Origin: Metellina segmentata | Lineage: Eukaryota; Arthropoda; Arachnida; Araneae; Tetragnathidae | Assembly: GCA_947359465.1 (NCBI GenBank) | Contig: OX375874.1 | Coordinates: 90,771,672 to 90,835,671 of the forward strand | Direction of reading: 5' to 3' | DNA: 64,000 nucleotides | Part shown: positions 8,691-22,002 of the stretch, piece after piece | How the letters are laid out: every line of letters starts with the position of its first letter | Numbering within the stretch: position 1 is the first letter of the stretch | Position numbers and translations under genes: made by a program | The notes under the pieces: generated by a model | Databases searched by the model: none | What the model was told of the DNA's origin: nothing | What the model saw: the letters and a program-made list of their open reading frames with translations, nothing else

Positions 8691-11245
8691 CATTGCCAAA
8701 ATCACGATGAATTAAATGTTCTTACTATCAAGTATCTTGCTATAGTAATTTGTTAATGTGTTTATATTGAAAACCTCTCTCACATAGTTAGAATATTCTG
8801 TAATTCCAACTATCAATATTTAGAAAATTCGTCTTTATGGTGCACATAGTGTTCTTTATGAGCAGTACGTTACATTTAAAACTTGACAGCAGCGAGTTTA
8901 TGAGCTGCTAGTAACGTCAAAATTTTGTTCCCTTTCGTTTTTCTTTCGCATATAAGTCCCGTCATATATAGGACTGAAATTTTTATTCTGTTTTTATGTA
9001 TATGCTCTTGTTTTATATTGTATTTCCATCACCGTATAACCCCGTGCTCTGAGAAGTTACGGCTGAGCTGCTCGTAAAACGGACTCATATTTCCCCTAGA
9101 AAAATGACACGCAGATTTAACCTTAGGAGGATAGGAAGATAAGGAGAAATAGTCGGATTGCTTTATTTGGTGATTGGAGGTTGTAGTCTGTGTAATGTCT
9201 GTACTCACCAAAGAACTATAACTCGTAATTTAATCGAATTCGCTTGTGTATTGTCTGTTTATTTCGAGAACTTCTCCTGACACCAAGTCTGGATGGTTAC
9301 GGTTGCTATAGAAACAGGAATCGGTCATTTTGAGTATGGATGACTCTGGTATGTGTGTGACTTAATTTTATTTTATTTTTCACGAATGTTGGCGGTGGAA
9401 GGAGGTACTGTTGTCATCCTTGAGAACTGCTCCATACTGACTGTGGCTATCTGCCATAGAAATCCATTTCTATAGAGGATTGTTAAACCATGAGTTTATC
9501 ACTTAGTGACAATTAGTTCACCAAGTGCTTATGAGATAAGAGGATACTCGGTTGCTAGGAGCTACATTCAAAACATCGCCAAATTCGCCAAGCCCTCATC
9601 CGACTCATTCCCTCTGAAAATGTACGAAACAAGTTTCTATAGTGACCACCGGTATCTAAACTTTGTGTCTGCAGCAGGCAATAGTTAACTAGCATAAATC
9701 TCGACGACAAGTAAAAATTATAAGAAATATACCTCCAATTTAGCAACCAACGTAACAAACTCGAATAGATTTCGTGTTCCCTGTGGAAAGTATAATAAAG
9801 TCCGTTTATACAGAAACAGACAAGGACAGACATTATGTCGGAAGGGCTTCTTGTGGTACACGGACAGTTTGCCAAACGAACAAGTCATGGGAACTTTCTA
9901 AGCAATACGACCGGATGTTGGTTTTGGGGAAGCATAAAGAGCCTCGAAGTAAGATCCTGCATGCCATAAAGAGCCTTTTGTTAGTGAGTGAACTGAAGCA
10001 CGAATTTTCCTTTTCTATTCACTACAGCACCATTGATTCGTCTGATCACAAGCACTTTCAGGACGCTGTTGATAATTTTATCAAAACTGCCCCCTAACAA
10101 ACTAATTTTGATACTTAGCAGACTGTTAGATATATTTAGAATAAGTATCTAGGAGGCGAATTCTCCTTCCGGTATATTCGATCTTATTAAAATATTCCCC
10201 AACGTGACGTGTTAAGATGACGTGCGTGATATCTTGGAATTTGAAAATAAAGTTGAAAGAACTCAAATATTCCGTGTCTTTCATCACAATTGAAATTTAT
10301 TTCAAATAATTATCACAGGACATTACTCTCTCTTTCTCTCTGCATTACAATTCATGTGAGAGCTATATATTTCTTTTAAACCCTCTACCTAGTAATCCTC
10401 CTTGGGATCTCTAACTTTGAAATCATTTCCATTTTATCTTCCACTGGCACGAGATATGAAGATGACATCATCAATCTCATTAGATTCCTTTCAATGAAAT
10501 GTAGACGGAGTATGTTCGCTCAGATTCATTTTATTTCTTCTGATAGCTCGGTCTGAAATTCTGTCACATGGCTGAGAGATAAAGCATGAATCCTACTGTG
10601 GAACAAATTATTAATTAATAAATGTCATTATCCAGTGTTGTTAAAAAAACACTAGTCTGCAATTCTATATCCAGACTGTCCAAGTCGATTCGTATACCCA
10701 CGTGACATACCCCCTCTGAGATCTTACGACAGTGACTCGGTCCACATACTTCATGTATTTCATAGGAATGTCAATGTCCACTCAATTAGCTGTGTCTGTT
10801 TGCTCCAAGCTGGTAGCTTCGCTTATGGTCGCATTGTGAGATATAGCACGCCCATACTGACCACGCCTGAACCTAGTTACATTAGTCGTAACTGCCTAGT
10901 CGTTAGTCCAAGTTCTTTAATCAGTACGCTGAAAACTGAGTACTGTCTGCCTGTCACGACAATTGCTTCAGCCTTAAAGTTTCTGCCTGTGTGTTGCGAT
11001 AGAAAAGGATCTTATCATATTTTTCATAGGGATACATGAAATGCATTCAACGTATTGCAGCACGAAGACAAAAGGTGATATGAGGTCACTTTTTGCTAAA
11101 CGACGGGTAATTAGGCCTGAATCAACGGCTTAAATAGGATTCCAATCCACTATGAGTCCATAAATCCATACCTAGACCACGTGGCATACACTTCCCTATA
11201 ATAATGGACCGGACAGCAATATGTGATGGTATAAGGGAAATAATA
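8691..11245. other. no gene recognised
   Basis: About 2.5 kb without a supportable gene. The longest plus-strand frame (9774-10097, 107 codons) has no motif I know and overlaps an equally long minus-strand frame, so I do not call it. A perfect RFX X-box-like 14-mer GTTGCTATAGAAAC lies at 9302-9315. A CT-rich patch sits near 10327-10341. Confidence 0.5.
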
Positions 11246-11246
11246 C

Positions 11247-11760
11247 ATGCTTTAATAAGAGGGGTCCCCCACGTGCTGCAATTACACTAGCAACCCTTCT
11301 GGGCATACTTTCAACACGGTTTAGATACTTAGCTATGGGTATTTGTGTCCATTCCTACTCAAGAATGTCGACAGCTCAGGTCTAGATTTCGGACGTGGTT
11401 CCCTGGTACGTAAGCGTCACTCTGTCCCACAAATGTTCTATGGAGTTTAGGTCGGGACTCTGAGCAGGCCAGGGAAGACGTTTTACATCCATATCTTGAT
11501 ACCACTGCTTGACAGAGGCTACAACATGACGTAGAACGTTGTCGTTCTGTAAGTAACATTCGTTCATTCCATAAAATTGCCTGAGCGTAGGAAGAACCTG
11601 ATTGTCCAAAATGTTCATGTAGGCGTCGGCGTTCAATTTACCAGGAACAACATGCAAATGTCCCAGACCATACCACGAAAAACATCCCAAAATCATTGTC
11701 GGAGTTTATGCAAATCCGCTGGCGTCCGGTCCATTATTTTTGGGTAGGGTAGGTGCAGAA
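11247..11760 (-). pseudogene. Tc1-like transposase, C-terminal half
   Basis: On the minus strand the main frame reads MILGCFSWYGLGHL, NADAYMNILDNQVLPTLR, CYLQNDNVLRHVV and PWPAQSPDLNSIEHLWD: the second acidic catalytic segment (QND, normally QDN) and the SPDLN.IEHLW segment with the third catalytic residue of the DDE domain. Downstream, past stops, a PRRVASVIAARGGP tail follows, the usual Tc1 end. The helix-turn-helix half and first catalytic Asp are absent, so it is a dead fragment. A closely similar fragment lies at 41850-42315. Confidence 0.9.
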
Positions 11761-11879
11761 GCATTTACTGTGTATACAGACAGTGCATGGAATAGTGATA
11801 TTTGACATCTACCGCCGGCTAGAAATGCTGCATATAATAGATTTCTGAGTTTAATTTAATCCTCCTGGAGGCTAGCCTC

Positions 11880-12110
11880 GAAGAGTTACTCGTCATTGGC
11901 AAAACTGACCAGATCTCGATGGACGAGATATCTCGTCCATCGACTACTGACTAGATCTTTCTAGCTGAAACTGACTAGATCTTTCTATCGTCATCATCAA
12001 ATAATCGGCAATATTTTGATTTCGAGATATTTCATCATTAGCAAAATTGGTAGACGAGATATCTCGTCGATTAACCACTTGGAGGATTAATCGACGAGAT
12101 AATCACAAAC
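11880..12110 (+). repeat. palindrome-rich repeat with GACGAGATATCTCGTC
   Basis: Contains a perfect 28-bp palindrome at 11916-11943, centred on GAGATATCTC, and a second 16-bp palindrome GACGAGATATCTCGTC at 12053-12068. ATCTCGTCGATTAA (12061-12074) and its complement (12087-12100) form a 14-bp stem with a 12-base loop. ACTGACTAGATCT/ACTGACCAGATCT is repeated between them. A diverged relative is at 780-1005. Family unknown. Confidence 0.7.
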
Positions 12111-12683
12111 TGAACAGTGCGTGTTACCTATTTTAAGTGACATTCGCATCTTGTTTCATCTGAGTAACTATACCAAGAAGCCTAATAAACGAGAGAAACC
12201 CAATTGCGATAGACCAACACGGATGACGCAATCAGCTTCTAACCTTTAGCCCAAATTTAGAAAGCATACACGTTCATAGCTGCAAGACTTTCCTTATGTT
12301 AGGGCACACATAACCTACATATATATTCACGCGTTTGATTGGTGGGTCTCCTGAGAACCAAACCAGGAGCCCTACCAGCGAAAGCCTTAGTATGGGACCA
12401 CAACTACCCAACATGCATATGATCAAAAGGAAATCATATCTTGGAGTTAAAGCTGTTTACTTCAAATGTATCATTTAAATCTCTGAGAAAGGATTAAGTT
12501 TACACAAGTACTTGACAATGAGATAGATTTTAGATAGAATCCTTTCGGCATTCTCTCCTGGGGATATTCGGTGAATTTGGAGACGATTCTTAACTAAAAT
12601 TTGATTTCTTTTTAACATTGGCCTCCAAACAAACCAATTTTAATAGTTTAGATAGGTGGATATATTTATAATAAACAATAGAA

Positions 12684-13019
12684 TGGTAATGGTAATGGTA
12701 ATTTTAGTTTACGTCGTACTAGAGCAACACAACGGGCTATTGACGACGGTCCGGGATCAGTCCCTTGAGGGAAAGATCCGAGGACAACACCTCGTAATTT
12801 TGAACCACGGTCAGATGACGAAGCAACACCTGAGCTGGTACCCCACTCTCCAAACTTCCACGCCAACCCAACGTGAGGACTTTCGGCCACGACAGATTTA
12901 AGGTGCACCAGCCGCCTCTACACCATACGCTTACAAACATCCATGCCCGTACCCGGATTCGAACCAGGAACCTTACGATTTAGAGGCTCACACCTTAACC
13001 ACTATACCGGTTGGTCGGC
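12684..13019 (-). mobile_element. tRNA-derived SINE with perfect target duplication
   Basis: Full-length minus-strand copy. ATAAACAATAGAA occurs directly before it (12671-12683) and directly after it (13020-13032), a perfect 13-bp target-site duplication, which proves insertion by target-primed reverse transcription and fixes both ends to the base. B box GGATTCGAACC is kept on this strand. One of the younger copies here. Confidence 0.95.
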
Positions 13020-13032
13020 ATAAACAATAGAA

Positions 13033-14817
13033 GATATAAATTATCCTCCCCATGCTCTTTATAATCCGTCAAATAAATATAAGTACATCATTTTGAATGC
13101 CGTCAGTTTAATTTCAACCATCCTGAATAGTTCTATGTTAGAAACATTTGGGCAGAGAAAAATTAAATTCATTCTACAAAAATAAATGTTACTTTTGCGT
13201 TACATGATTTCACAATTTCAAATTTAAAACAGTATACACTCATATATACTCCACACTGTGATGTACTTTATTCAATTTACACATGAGACAGACAAAACTC
13301 AGTGGATTGCCCGCTGTTGCAAGTTGTAGGCGACGCATGTTTCATTAATCAATGAGTGCATTTCTCTCTTCTGCATCTGTAAATCTTCCTTGTGTGTGTC
13401 CATTTCTTGGCGTGGCCTGTCTGGTGTTTTGCATAGCTAAGACAAGCATTACTCTTGCGCTTTAAATCCGAAAAAACTTAATACACATACACATATATTT
13501 AAAATATGTAAAGACACTTTTAGTTTTTGCAAACTTTATTTCAATAAAAATTCTTATTATGTTGCTATGTATACGATATACTTGATAAACATCGTGAATG
13601 TTGTATTAGAACTTCTGATACAGACAGTATCAGAAAACCGCATCAGTATCCGCTAAACATTCGAAAAAGAACATTCAATCAAAGCTTAAATAGTGTAGAA
13701 TTTTATCCTACATTACAAAACGTTACATATTTGTTATGTATTTATTTCTTAAAAAAGAGTAAATAATTCTATTCCGTTTAAAATATCTTTATTTTATTGC
13801 TTAAATAAATTTAGTTAGTCTGATCACCTAGATATATCTATGCATCCCCATTAACAAGCTTGTTTTGCATATTTAGAAACAAATACCCGTAGTCACATCG
13901 ACCTAAGAATTATTCAATCCAAACAATGTTATAATTTCAGCCATTTCGATAAAAGAAAAAGATTCATTTTACACCCAATTTTTAAGCTTCCAGTTTTTAT
14001 TTCGCCACGGGGCTTCCACAACTCAACTCAACGCACCAAGTCTTCCATTCAATATTCCAATCGAAGAAACCGTAATAAACGCATAAAATATTTTCCGTTT
14101 TCGGAAAAGAAAAAAGTTCCTCTGTCGATTTCGCTTTTTAACAACAATTTATGCGAACAGAAAGGGAGACTGTTTCCCTCTTAGAAGGAAAGAGAGAGAC
14201 TGGATTTAGGTCCTCGAAAGTCAGCATCAAAACCGTGCGATCCCTAAGACCTCCGTTCCTCTGGCGTTTCGCTCAATAGAATCATTTTTATATGCAGCGA
14301 CGTCTTCCGTCTTTTGCAGGAGCTGAAGAAGGCCGTAAAAATATGCCCCAAGGAGAGGAAATGGGAAATTCGCTGATGAAGCTTTTAGGTAAAACGATAG
14401 AACGGCGAATCTTCACTCGATCGGGCTATAAATTCTTCAAGTCTAAATTGTGTGTCGTGAATTCTCGCCGTTTCTCTCGGCGTAGAATGACTTGTTATCA
14501 AGTCGGACAGTAAATCACTTCGCAGGAGGGGTTTTCAAGTTTTTGCTAACTACTTAATAGCTTTTGCAAGTGCGTTAACCGATTTTATTTGAAAATTTGT
14601 GCAGATATGAAAAATATTTTCAAGTTAAAATTTTTTTAAGTTGTAACAGGCCTACATGAATCGCTTTCGACTATCTGACTCCAACAATTGCCTTATTTGC
14701 CTTGATGAGGAAGAGACATTGTTGTTCTACTGCACTGGAGAGAACATTTTCAGAATTCTCTTAAAGAAAATTAAATTCACTTCTATTTTTACTGTTTTTT
14801 CTAATGTTCATTCTATG
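13033..14817. other. no gene recognised; less repetitive stretch 13980-14520
   Basis: No domain is recognised. 13980-14520 is richer in G+C than its surroundings and shows no repeat similarity inside the window, so it could be single-copy host DNA. A 73-codon frame at 14292-14513 has no known motif. Confidence 0.4.
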
Positions 14818-14819
14818 TA

Positions 14820-15551
14820 CAGGGTGGCCCAGCGGGTAAAGTTTGAAACGAATCGAAATTTCAAAACACATAAGAGTGAAGAAAAGATTTTAATAATGTA
14901 TATTGAAATTAAATAGTAAGCCATTTATAATAAATATGTTCAAAGTGACCGCTTTCTTTAACAAGGACAGCAGTGAGGTGGTTCAGGAATCCGTCCATTC
15001 ATCACGCGTAAGCAGACTTCGATGTCAATCGTGTCGAATGCAGTTGTAACGGCAGTTTTCAGTTCAGGAAGTGTCTTAGGATTTGTCTGCCACACTTTGC
15101 TCTTCAAGTACCCCAACAAGAAGAAGTCGCAAAAGTTTAAGTCCAGGGAACAGGGCGGCCATTCAATACCACCTTGGAAGTGCGATGGACAATCCAACCA
15201 AATGATTCGATCGTGAAAATGCTCATTGAACACTTCGAAAACTTCCGCTGTACGATGTGGTCTTGCACCATCCTGCATAAAGCAATGATCATGGACCAGT
15301 TCATTATCGTGAAGAAAAAGAATGAACTCCCCGTCCCGAAACTGTCTGTATTTCTTAGCATTTAATGTGCCATCAATGAAAACTGGGCCATACACACACC
15401 ATGGGAGACTATTGCGTCAGGATATTTATTGCACACCATACAAGAAATTGTCCTCACCTAATGATCATGTGCACCAAGTTTGGCCTCGATTGCTCGCAGC
15501 TAACGCCATATATTAGACTTTTTTTCAAACATTACCCGCTGGGCCACCCTG
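14820..15551. mobile_element. mariner-type element, internally deleted
   Basis: Starts CAGGGTGGCCCAGCGGGTAA and ends with its exact complement; the inverted ends continue with one mismatch to about 29 bp. TA flanks both sides (14818-14819, 15552-15553), the Tc1/mariner target duplication. At 732 bp it is about half the length of an autonomous element. It keeps only the C-terminal half of the transposase, on the minus strand. Confidence 0.95.
14958..15395 (-). pseudogene. mariner-type transposase, C-terminal part
   Basis: 145-codon open frame. FMQDGARPHRTAEVF carries the second catalytic Asp of the DDE domain, and WPPCSLDLNFCDFFLLGYLK the third acidic segment (normally SPDL..CDFFLWGYLK). The frame continues KSKVWQTNPKTLPELK, the usual C-terminal run of this family. 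The DNA-binding half and first Asp are gone, removed with the centre of the element. An extra block between the second and third motifs (around HFQGG) is longer than usual. It ends about 140 bp from the left inverted end. Confidence 0.93.
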
Positions 15552-15553
15552 TA

Positions 15554-17204
<1,651 letters not shown>

Positions 17205-17591
17205 GTTGACTAATATTTTTCTTTGTCAAATATGAATAGTTTCCGTATATTTAGGACAGATGATGAATAAAGAGAAAAATATTTAATGTTTCGTTATTTA
17301 TTCATGTTCACTAAAACCTTGATAGTAACTTTGTTTTGTGTCTAATATTACTAAAACGACCATTAGCGAAACAAAACAAGCTTGGTGCAGAAAAGAGACA
17401 GCTAATTAAGAGGATTAGTGATGTTACCTGTTAATCTCGTGTTGTGTCCAACAAGATTTGAGGGAAAGGATTTGAAAGAAGGTTTTCCTTGGATTTCTTG
17501 GAGGACGGCTGAAAATCAATGCCTCCCTTACTTTAACTGGAATGTAGAGTATCATCCAATGGTGATTTAAAATAAATTTTAATTGTGATGG

Positions 17592-17927
17592 TAATTGGTA
17601 ATTGGTAATTTTTTAGTTAACGTCGTACTAGAGCAACACAACGGGCTATTGACGACGGTCCGGGATCAGTCCCTTAAGGGAAAGATCCGAGGACAACACC
17701 TCGTAATTTTGAACCACGGTCAGATGACGAGGCAACACCTGAGCTGGCACCCCACTCTCCAAACTTCCACGCCAACCCAACGTGAGGACTTTCGGCCACG
17801 ACAGATTTAAGGTGCACCAGCCGCCTCTACACTATACTTTTACAAACATCCATGCCCGGGCCCGGATTCGAACCAGGAACCTTCCAAACTAGAGGCTAAC
17901 ACCTTAACCACTATACCGGTTGGTCGG
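17592..17927 (-). mobile_element. tRNA-derived SINE with target duplication
   Basis: Full-length minus-strand copy with head at the right and B box intact. TTTAATTGTGATGG (17578-17591) and TTTAACTGTGATGG (17928-17941) form a 14-bp target-site duplication with one mismatch. The 3' tail here is GGTAATTGGTAATT, a variant of the ATTACC tail. Confidence 0.94.
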
Positions 17928-18415
17928 TTTAACTGTGATGGCTCTCACCTTTATTTTAAAATTACAAGGTACAGCGTGTGTTAATTTCTGGCATGTACAC
18001 ATTTTGACCACCTTTCCTCAAACATTCTTAGTTTTACACACGTGGTTGCAGAATTCCGCATTATATGAAAAGACTAAGTAAAACGAGAGCACAAAACCTT
18101 TCAAAATAAGACTAGTAGTAAAACAAATTTTTAAATATTTAAAATATTTTATAATTTTAACATAGATTTTGTCACTTACAACGATAAGTCTTTGATAGGA
18201 AAACTAATCGAAATGTCCTACCTCATTCGAAATCCCGGTTGAGTGGTGAATTGGTCCGGTCTTTGTCCACTACACTATGAAGATACTCCAGTTTCCGTGA
18301 AATTAGACAAACGCAAAGAAGACAGGAACAGCGATTAAAAGTTAAATTGGAATATAATTAAAAGTATTAATGTATATACAAAATTTAGAAGTACAAATTC
18401 ATCATAATTATATCT

Positions 18416-18640
18416 TTAGAATCTGCATCCGACATCGCAACAGCGTTGCCATTCACAGTTTCGTGTTTGTTCAGTCAGACTAGTACTCGAATTACTAGTT
18501 CGTTTTCGACAGATTTTCTTTAGAAAACAATTAAACTCATTAGTACATCCATTTATTTTGCATCCTTTAAACAAAATCAATGCTTCACTAAACTCTGTAC
18601 TCAATAAGCAAGTAACACCATTCTAATTCTAAGCCGGTGC
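18416..18640 (-). CDS. Cys-rich open frame, possible terminal exon of a small secreted peptide
   Basis: On the minus strand an open frame runs from an AG (about 18627) to TAA at 18416-18418, about 70 codons, and its C-terminal 50 residues hold eight cysteines. The spacing is C-x4-C-x5-C-x5-C-x17-C-x4-CC-x3-C, with the last Cys two residues before the stop (GCRF). There is no ATG at its start, so if real it would be a 3' exon read from an acceptor such as the TTAG just upstream. Multi-cysteine C-terminal exons are usual for disulfide-rich secreted peptides, but I do not recognise the family. Chance or decay products are equally possible, and I make no functional claim. Confidence 0.25.
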
Positions 18641-18668
18641 GTAGTTTCCATTTAAAATTGAATATCTG

Positions 18669-18922
18669 AATTGGACGGGTTAACGTTATAGTGGTGTAAA
18701 TCCCTGTATAAAAATAAAGACAAACACAGAAACCAGATGTCATATAGCCATATTTAACTAAAGATAATTAGTAGACACAATCTGAATAAATCACACTGAT
18801 CTAGATAAATCAATCTGTTAACAGAAAACGTGAATTAAATCAGATCTTTATTCAACTGACAACAGATGGCAGTGGAAGTTTTTTAAGGGACTTACACCAC
18901 TGTAACTTTAACCCGTCCAATT
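18669..18922. mobile_element. MITE with ~38-bp inverted ends
   Basis: AATTGGACGGGTTAACGTTA..GTGGTGTAA at the left is matched, inverted, by TTACACCACTGTAACTTTAACCCGTCCAATT at the right, over about 38 bp with a few mismatches. Total 254 bp and no coding. Target duplication unclear, so the superfamily is open. Confidence 0.75.
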
Positions 18923-19670
18923 GTAACAAGTGCTTTTAGGATTTGATTGGAAACTGTTTACAAGTTAGCAATTTGTATGGAACTTGCCAAGTTTGGAAGA
19001 ATATTAATATTTTTATGTATTCGAGCAAGGTCGTCTAAAACATTGATGTCGTAGAAATTAAGTCAAGTTGACTCCTACGAGTTGAAACTATATTTGAGAA
19101 GAATATTAATTATACCTGCTAAGAATTTGTTGGAAACAGTAATTAACTGAAACGGTCAAATCCCCCAGACATTTTTTGAAAAAGGTTATCGCTTACCTTT
19201 ACTTTCTCTGTAATGAAAAATTCAATTTTAAAACAAGTTCTTTGGTTACTTATTGCACGTGCCATTAGGTGGTTTTTAAGAAAAAACACATGTTCAATAT
19301 AAAAATTAGTCATGAAATTAATTAATCTGATCAATTTAATTTGTCATCCTTCCCTTCAAGATGATAAAATTCGAAAATGTCGTATGCCTGGTGCAGAAGT
19401 GTCACATTCCAAAACATATTAGTAGAAAAACTGTGAGTGCTAGGCTATTCGCAAAAGATTCGTCATTTTTACGATTTAAGCTACGATAATTTTACAGGAA
19501 ACGAACTTAGAAAGAGCCATATCATCTTAAAACACAAAAACCGAATTTTGTGTTAGTCACCTGCTTAGCATCTATTGTAGCTCGGCCTTGCGATAGAGGA
19601 TGCGATGTATGTGAAATGTATTATATCTGTGCTCAGTTGGCAAAATGCTATAAGTCCTTTTTTTTTTTTT

Positions 19671-20589
19671 ACCCATGGTCAAATGGGTTTTGTTCTCGGA
19701 GAGGGTTTTCAAGTCGTCCGGTGTAAGAAAAAAATATATAAAGATGTAGGAATACTAAACAACGGTAGTTGTCTACTAGTCTGGAAAGAACTCATTATAA
19801 GAGCAACGAGACTGGTAGGAGTCAGTTGCATTGTAGTAGGAATGCAAGGCAAGACTGTCACGAGCCAGTCACATTCCGGTATTCAGTTACGAGTACAGCT
19901 ATCAGTTCATGTATCACAACGTCCAATCCCTCCAAGCGCATCATGAAGACATTGCCTGTGATCATAGTTTCATGCATAGCGATTTTCTATTGTTGGCCGA
20001 AACGTGGACGATTCCAACCGATCGCTTCAAGTTTCAAGACTTTAAATTGTGCATCGAGATTCATTCGAGCCAAAGTCGCACGAGAAAGCACAGCGGTGTT
20101 GCCATTTACGCCAAGAATAATATTGAAACACAGGAAGCTCTACAGTTCCCAAATTATGACACGGGAGTTCACATTGTTGTCGTCTATTTAAAAAACAATG
20201 TTCGTTTGGCCGTACTATATGCCAAGCCAGGTTCGAGTACAGATAACATTTTAGAAGCGATCTCAGAAGGATTGGGCACAGATTGTGACGAGTATAAATC
20301 AGTCTTGGCTGGAGACTTTAATATCAACATGAGCACTGAAGATGGGAAAGAATTTTGCGAAGTGTTGAGAGAAGTCTATTGGTTGGATCTAAAGACAAAT
20401 CCTAAATATTGGACAACGAGAGGCAGAACTTCGATTGATGCAATCTTTTCCACGCACGATTTGAAATGTTGTGTAGTTTACGAGAGTACGTTTAGCTATC
20501 ATGTTCCGCTTTACGGAAGACTAACATAAAAATTTAAGCAACTAGTTATATATCTATTATTAAAAAAAAAAAAACATTTGACCATGGGT
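19671..20589. mobile_element. segment bounded by a 15-bp inverted repeat, carrying an endonuclease relic
   Basis: ACCCATGGTCAAATG (19671-19685) reappears exactly inverted at 20575-20589. A T run lies outside the left copy and an A run inside the right copy. The segment contains the endonuclease-like frame described next. The ends do not match a standard terminus I know, so boundaries and class are tentative. Confidence 0.5.
19840..20529 (+). pseudogene. EEP-family endonuclease domain, Helentron-type
   Basis: Open frame of about 230 codons, best conserved from 19900. It has the ordered motifs of an endonuclease/exonuclease/phosphatase (APE-like) domain: FMYHNVQSL near the start (metal-binding Asn), LLLAETWT (catalytic Glu), GVAIYAKN, LAGDFNINMS (Asp/Asn pair), RTSIDAIFS, and SYHVPLYGRL in place of the usual SDHxP. 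The FMYHNVQSL opening and the SYHxPL ending are, as I know the family, characteristic of the endonuclease fused behind the PIF1-like helicase in Helentrons (Helitron2), rather than of LINE endonucleases. Stops lie upstream at 19816 and 19834-19839, and no helicase is recognised, so it is an isolated but unusually well preserved domain. Confidence 0.8.
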
Positions 20590-21019
20590 AACTTGTAATT
20601 GGCTTTCAAGACAATTACAGATAAAGTTTTTTTTTTTTTATTTTTTTTTAGTGACAGCAATTTTAAGATTCAAGATGTGGTTCTGGGGTTTTTGATTTAT
20701 TACAATTTTCTACCTTTGTTTTCTCATAAACTGAAAGAAAAGACTTACGACATTTTGCCACCTTCTAAACATTAACAAACCAGACTCCAGGATGGGAATT
20801 ACTCAAATTTTTGGGAAAAGTGCCTTATAACATTTTGCCATCTGAGCACAGATATGAAGAACACGCATTTATATCGTTTGTGTCTAAAGTAAGTAGTAAA
20901 AATCATAAAAAAAGTAACACATTTTGTTACTAATTATATTCCAGACATTTAAACGATGTTGGCATTTTTCTACGAAAGAAAAAGGCTGTTACTCTTATCA
21001 CGTTTTCAACTTACAGTAA

Positions 21020-22000
21020 ACCTATTCAATCCCAGTAAGGTCCTGAAATTCTTATAGTATGTGAATAAATAGCAAATTTCCTAAAACAATAATATCGCAA
21101 TTTTCTGTATTTACGTCGACGAAGCTTTTTGTTGTAACATCTCTTATGGGCTGTTTGACTTATTTAAAAAATTTCATACACAATTTTTTGAACATTAACG
21201 CTAAAAAGTCTAAGATAAGTTTAATAGAATATTATATATTCAATATTCCATAAAGGGTAAGTGTACGTAATATGTAACATCACAATAATAATGTCCGGTA
21301 ATTATCAAAAACTATCAGAATTTCTGCAAAATGCTTCTGTATTAGAAGAATAACCTATTCTGTTTTGAACTTTAATCGAGAATCTAAAAGCGAAGTATTA
21401 AAGTAAGGCATTAAATTAAATAAAGGCATTTTTGTATTCAGAGGTGCTGAAAATATTTTTGAGGCTTCTTTAAAGTGTTTTATAGGAAATAAGATCTCAA
21501 ATATGTGCATTGCGCGATTTATCAAAAATGCATTTGTTTGTGAATGTTCAATACTAGTTTCCGTTATATTTATTTTTTTTCTTAAAACAAATGTAACTTT
21601 TCCTTCCAAGCTCATAAGTACGTTCCATGGACCAAATAGATTGCACGCAATATGAACATTTATCACATTGCGTGTATTTATCTTATTTTGAAAAGAATGG
21701 AGAAAGAGAGAATTTTCATATTAATATAATACATTCTCAAATGTAATTGATAGCATTAATTGATTAAAAACTAATTGAACAGTATTTTGAGTGAAAGTTC
21801 CGAGAGTTCAGTTTGGCTAAAATATACTATATCGATCAAAGTTTTCCAAGACTGTCCAGTAGTTTCTTTTATGTACTCCACAGACACACACATTGTCTTG
21901 TAGTATTGTAGATGGCTATAGTACGCGTTAATTAATTATAATATATCATGTAGATTAGTTTATTGTTGCATGTATTAAAGCTAAAGTTGAACTTTTTAAA
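21020..22000. other. no gene recognised
   Basis: AT-rich. A 103-codon minus-strand frame at 21355-21666 has no known motif and biased AT-driven composition; not called. Confidence 0.5.
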
Positions 22001-22002
22001 AG

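Larger units (their letters stand above)
19320..21010 (+). repeat. older copy of the 47.6/51.2-kb Helitron-type repeat, interrupted
   Basis: 19320-19540 aligns with 49420-49620 (TTTGTCATCC..GATGATAAAATTC, then CATATTAGTAGAAAAACTG, then the GCTA..CGCAAAA..TCGTCATTTTTAC block). 20870-21010 aligns with about 49700-49830 (AAACGATGTTGGCATTTTTCTACGAAA). The middle is occupied by the inverted-repeat-bounded segment 19671-20589. Identity is low, so this copy is older than the 47-53 kb pair. Confidence 0.5.

Noticed and set aside
9555..10097. Overlapping frames of about 107 codons on both strands
   Set aside because: No motif on either strand, and the two overlap; neither can be preferred.
12666..12940. 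Several conserved 60-80-codon frames recurring at 3-4, 7.7, 12.7, 17.6 and 41 kb
   Set aside because: They recur because the SINE recurs; they are readings through a non-coding element.
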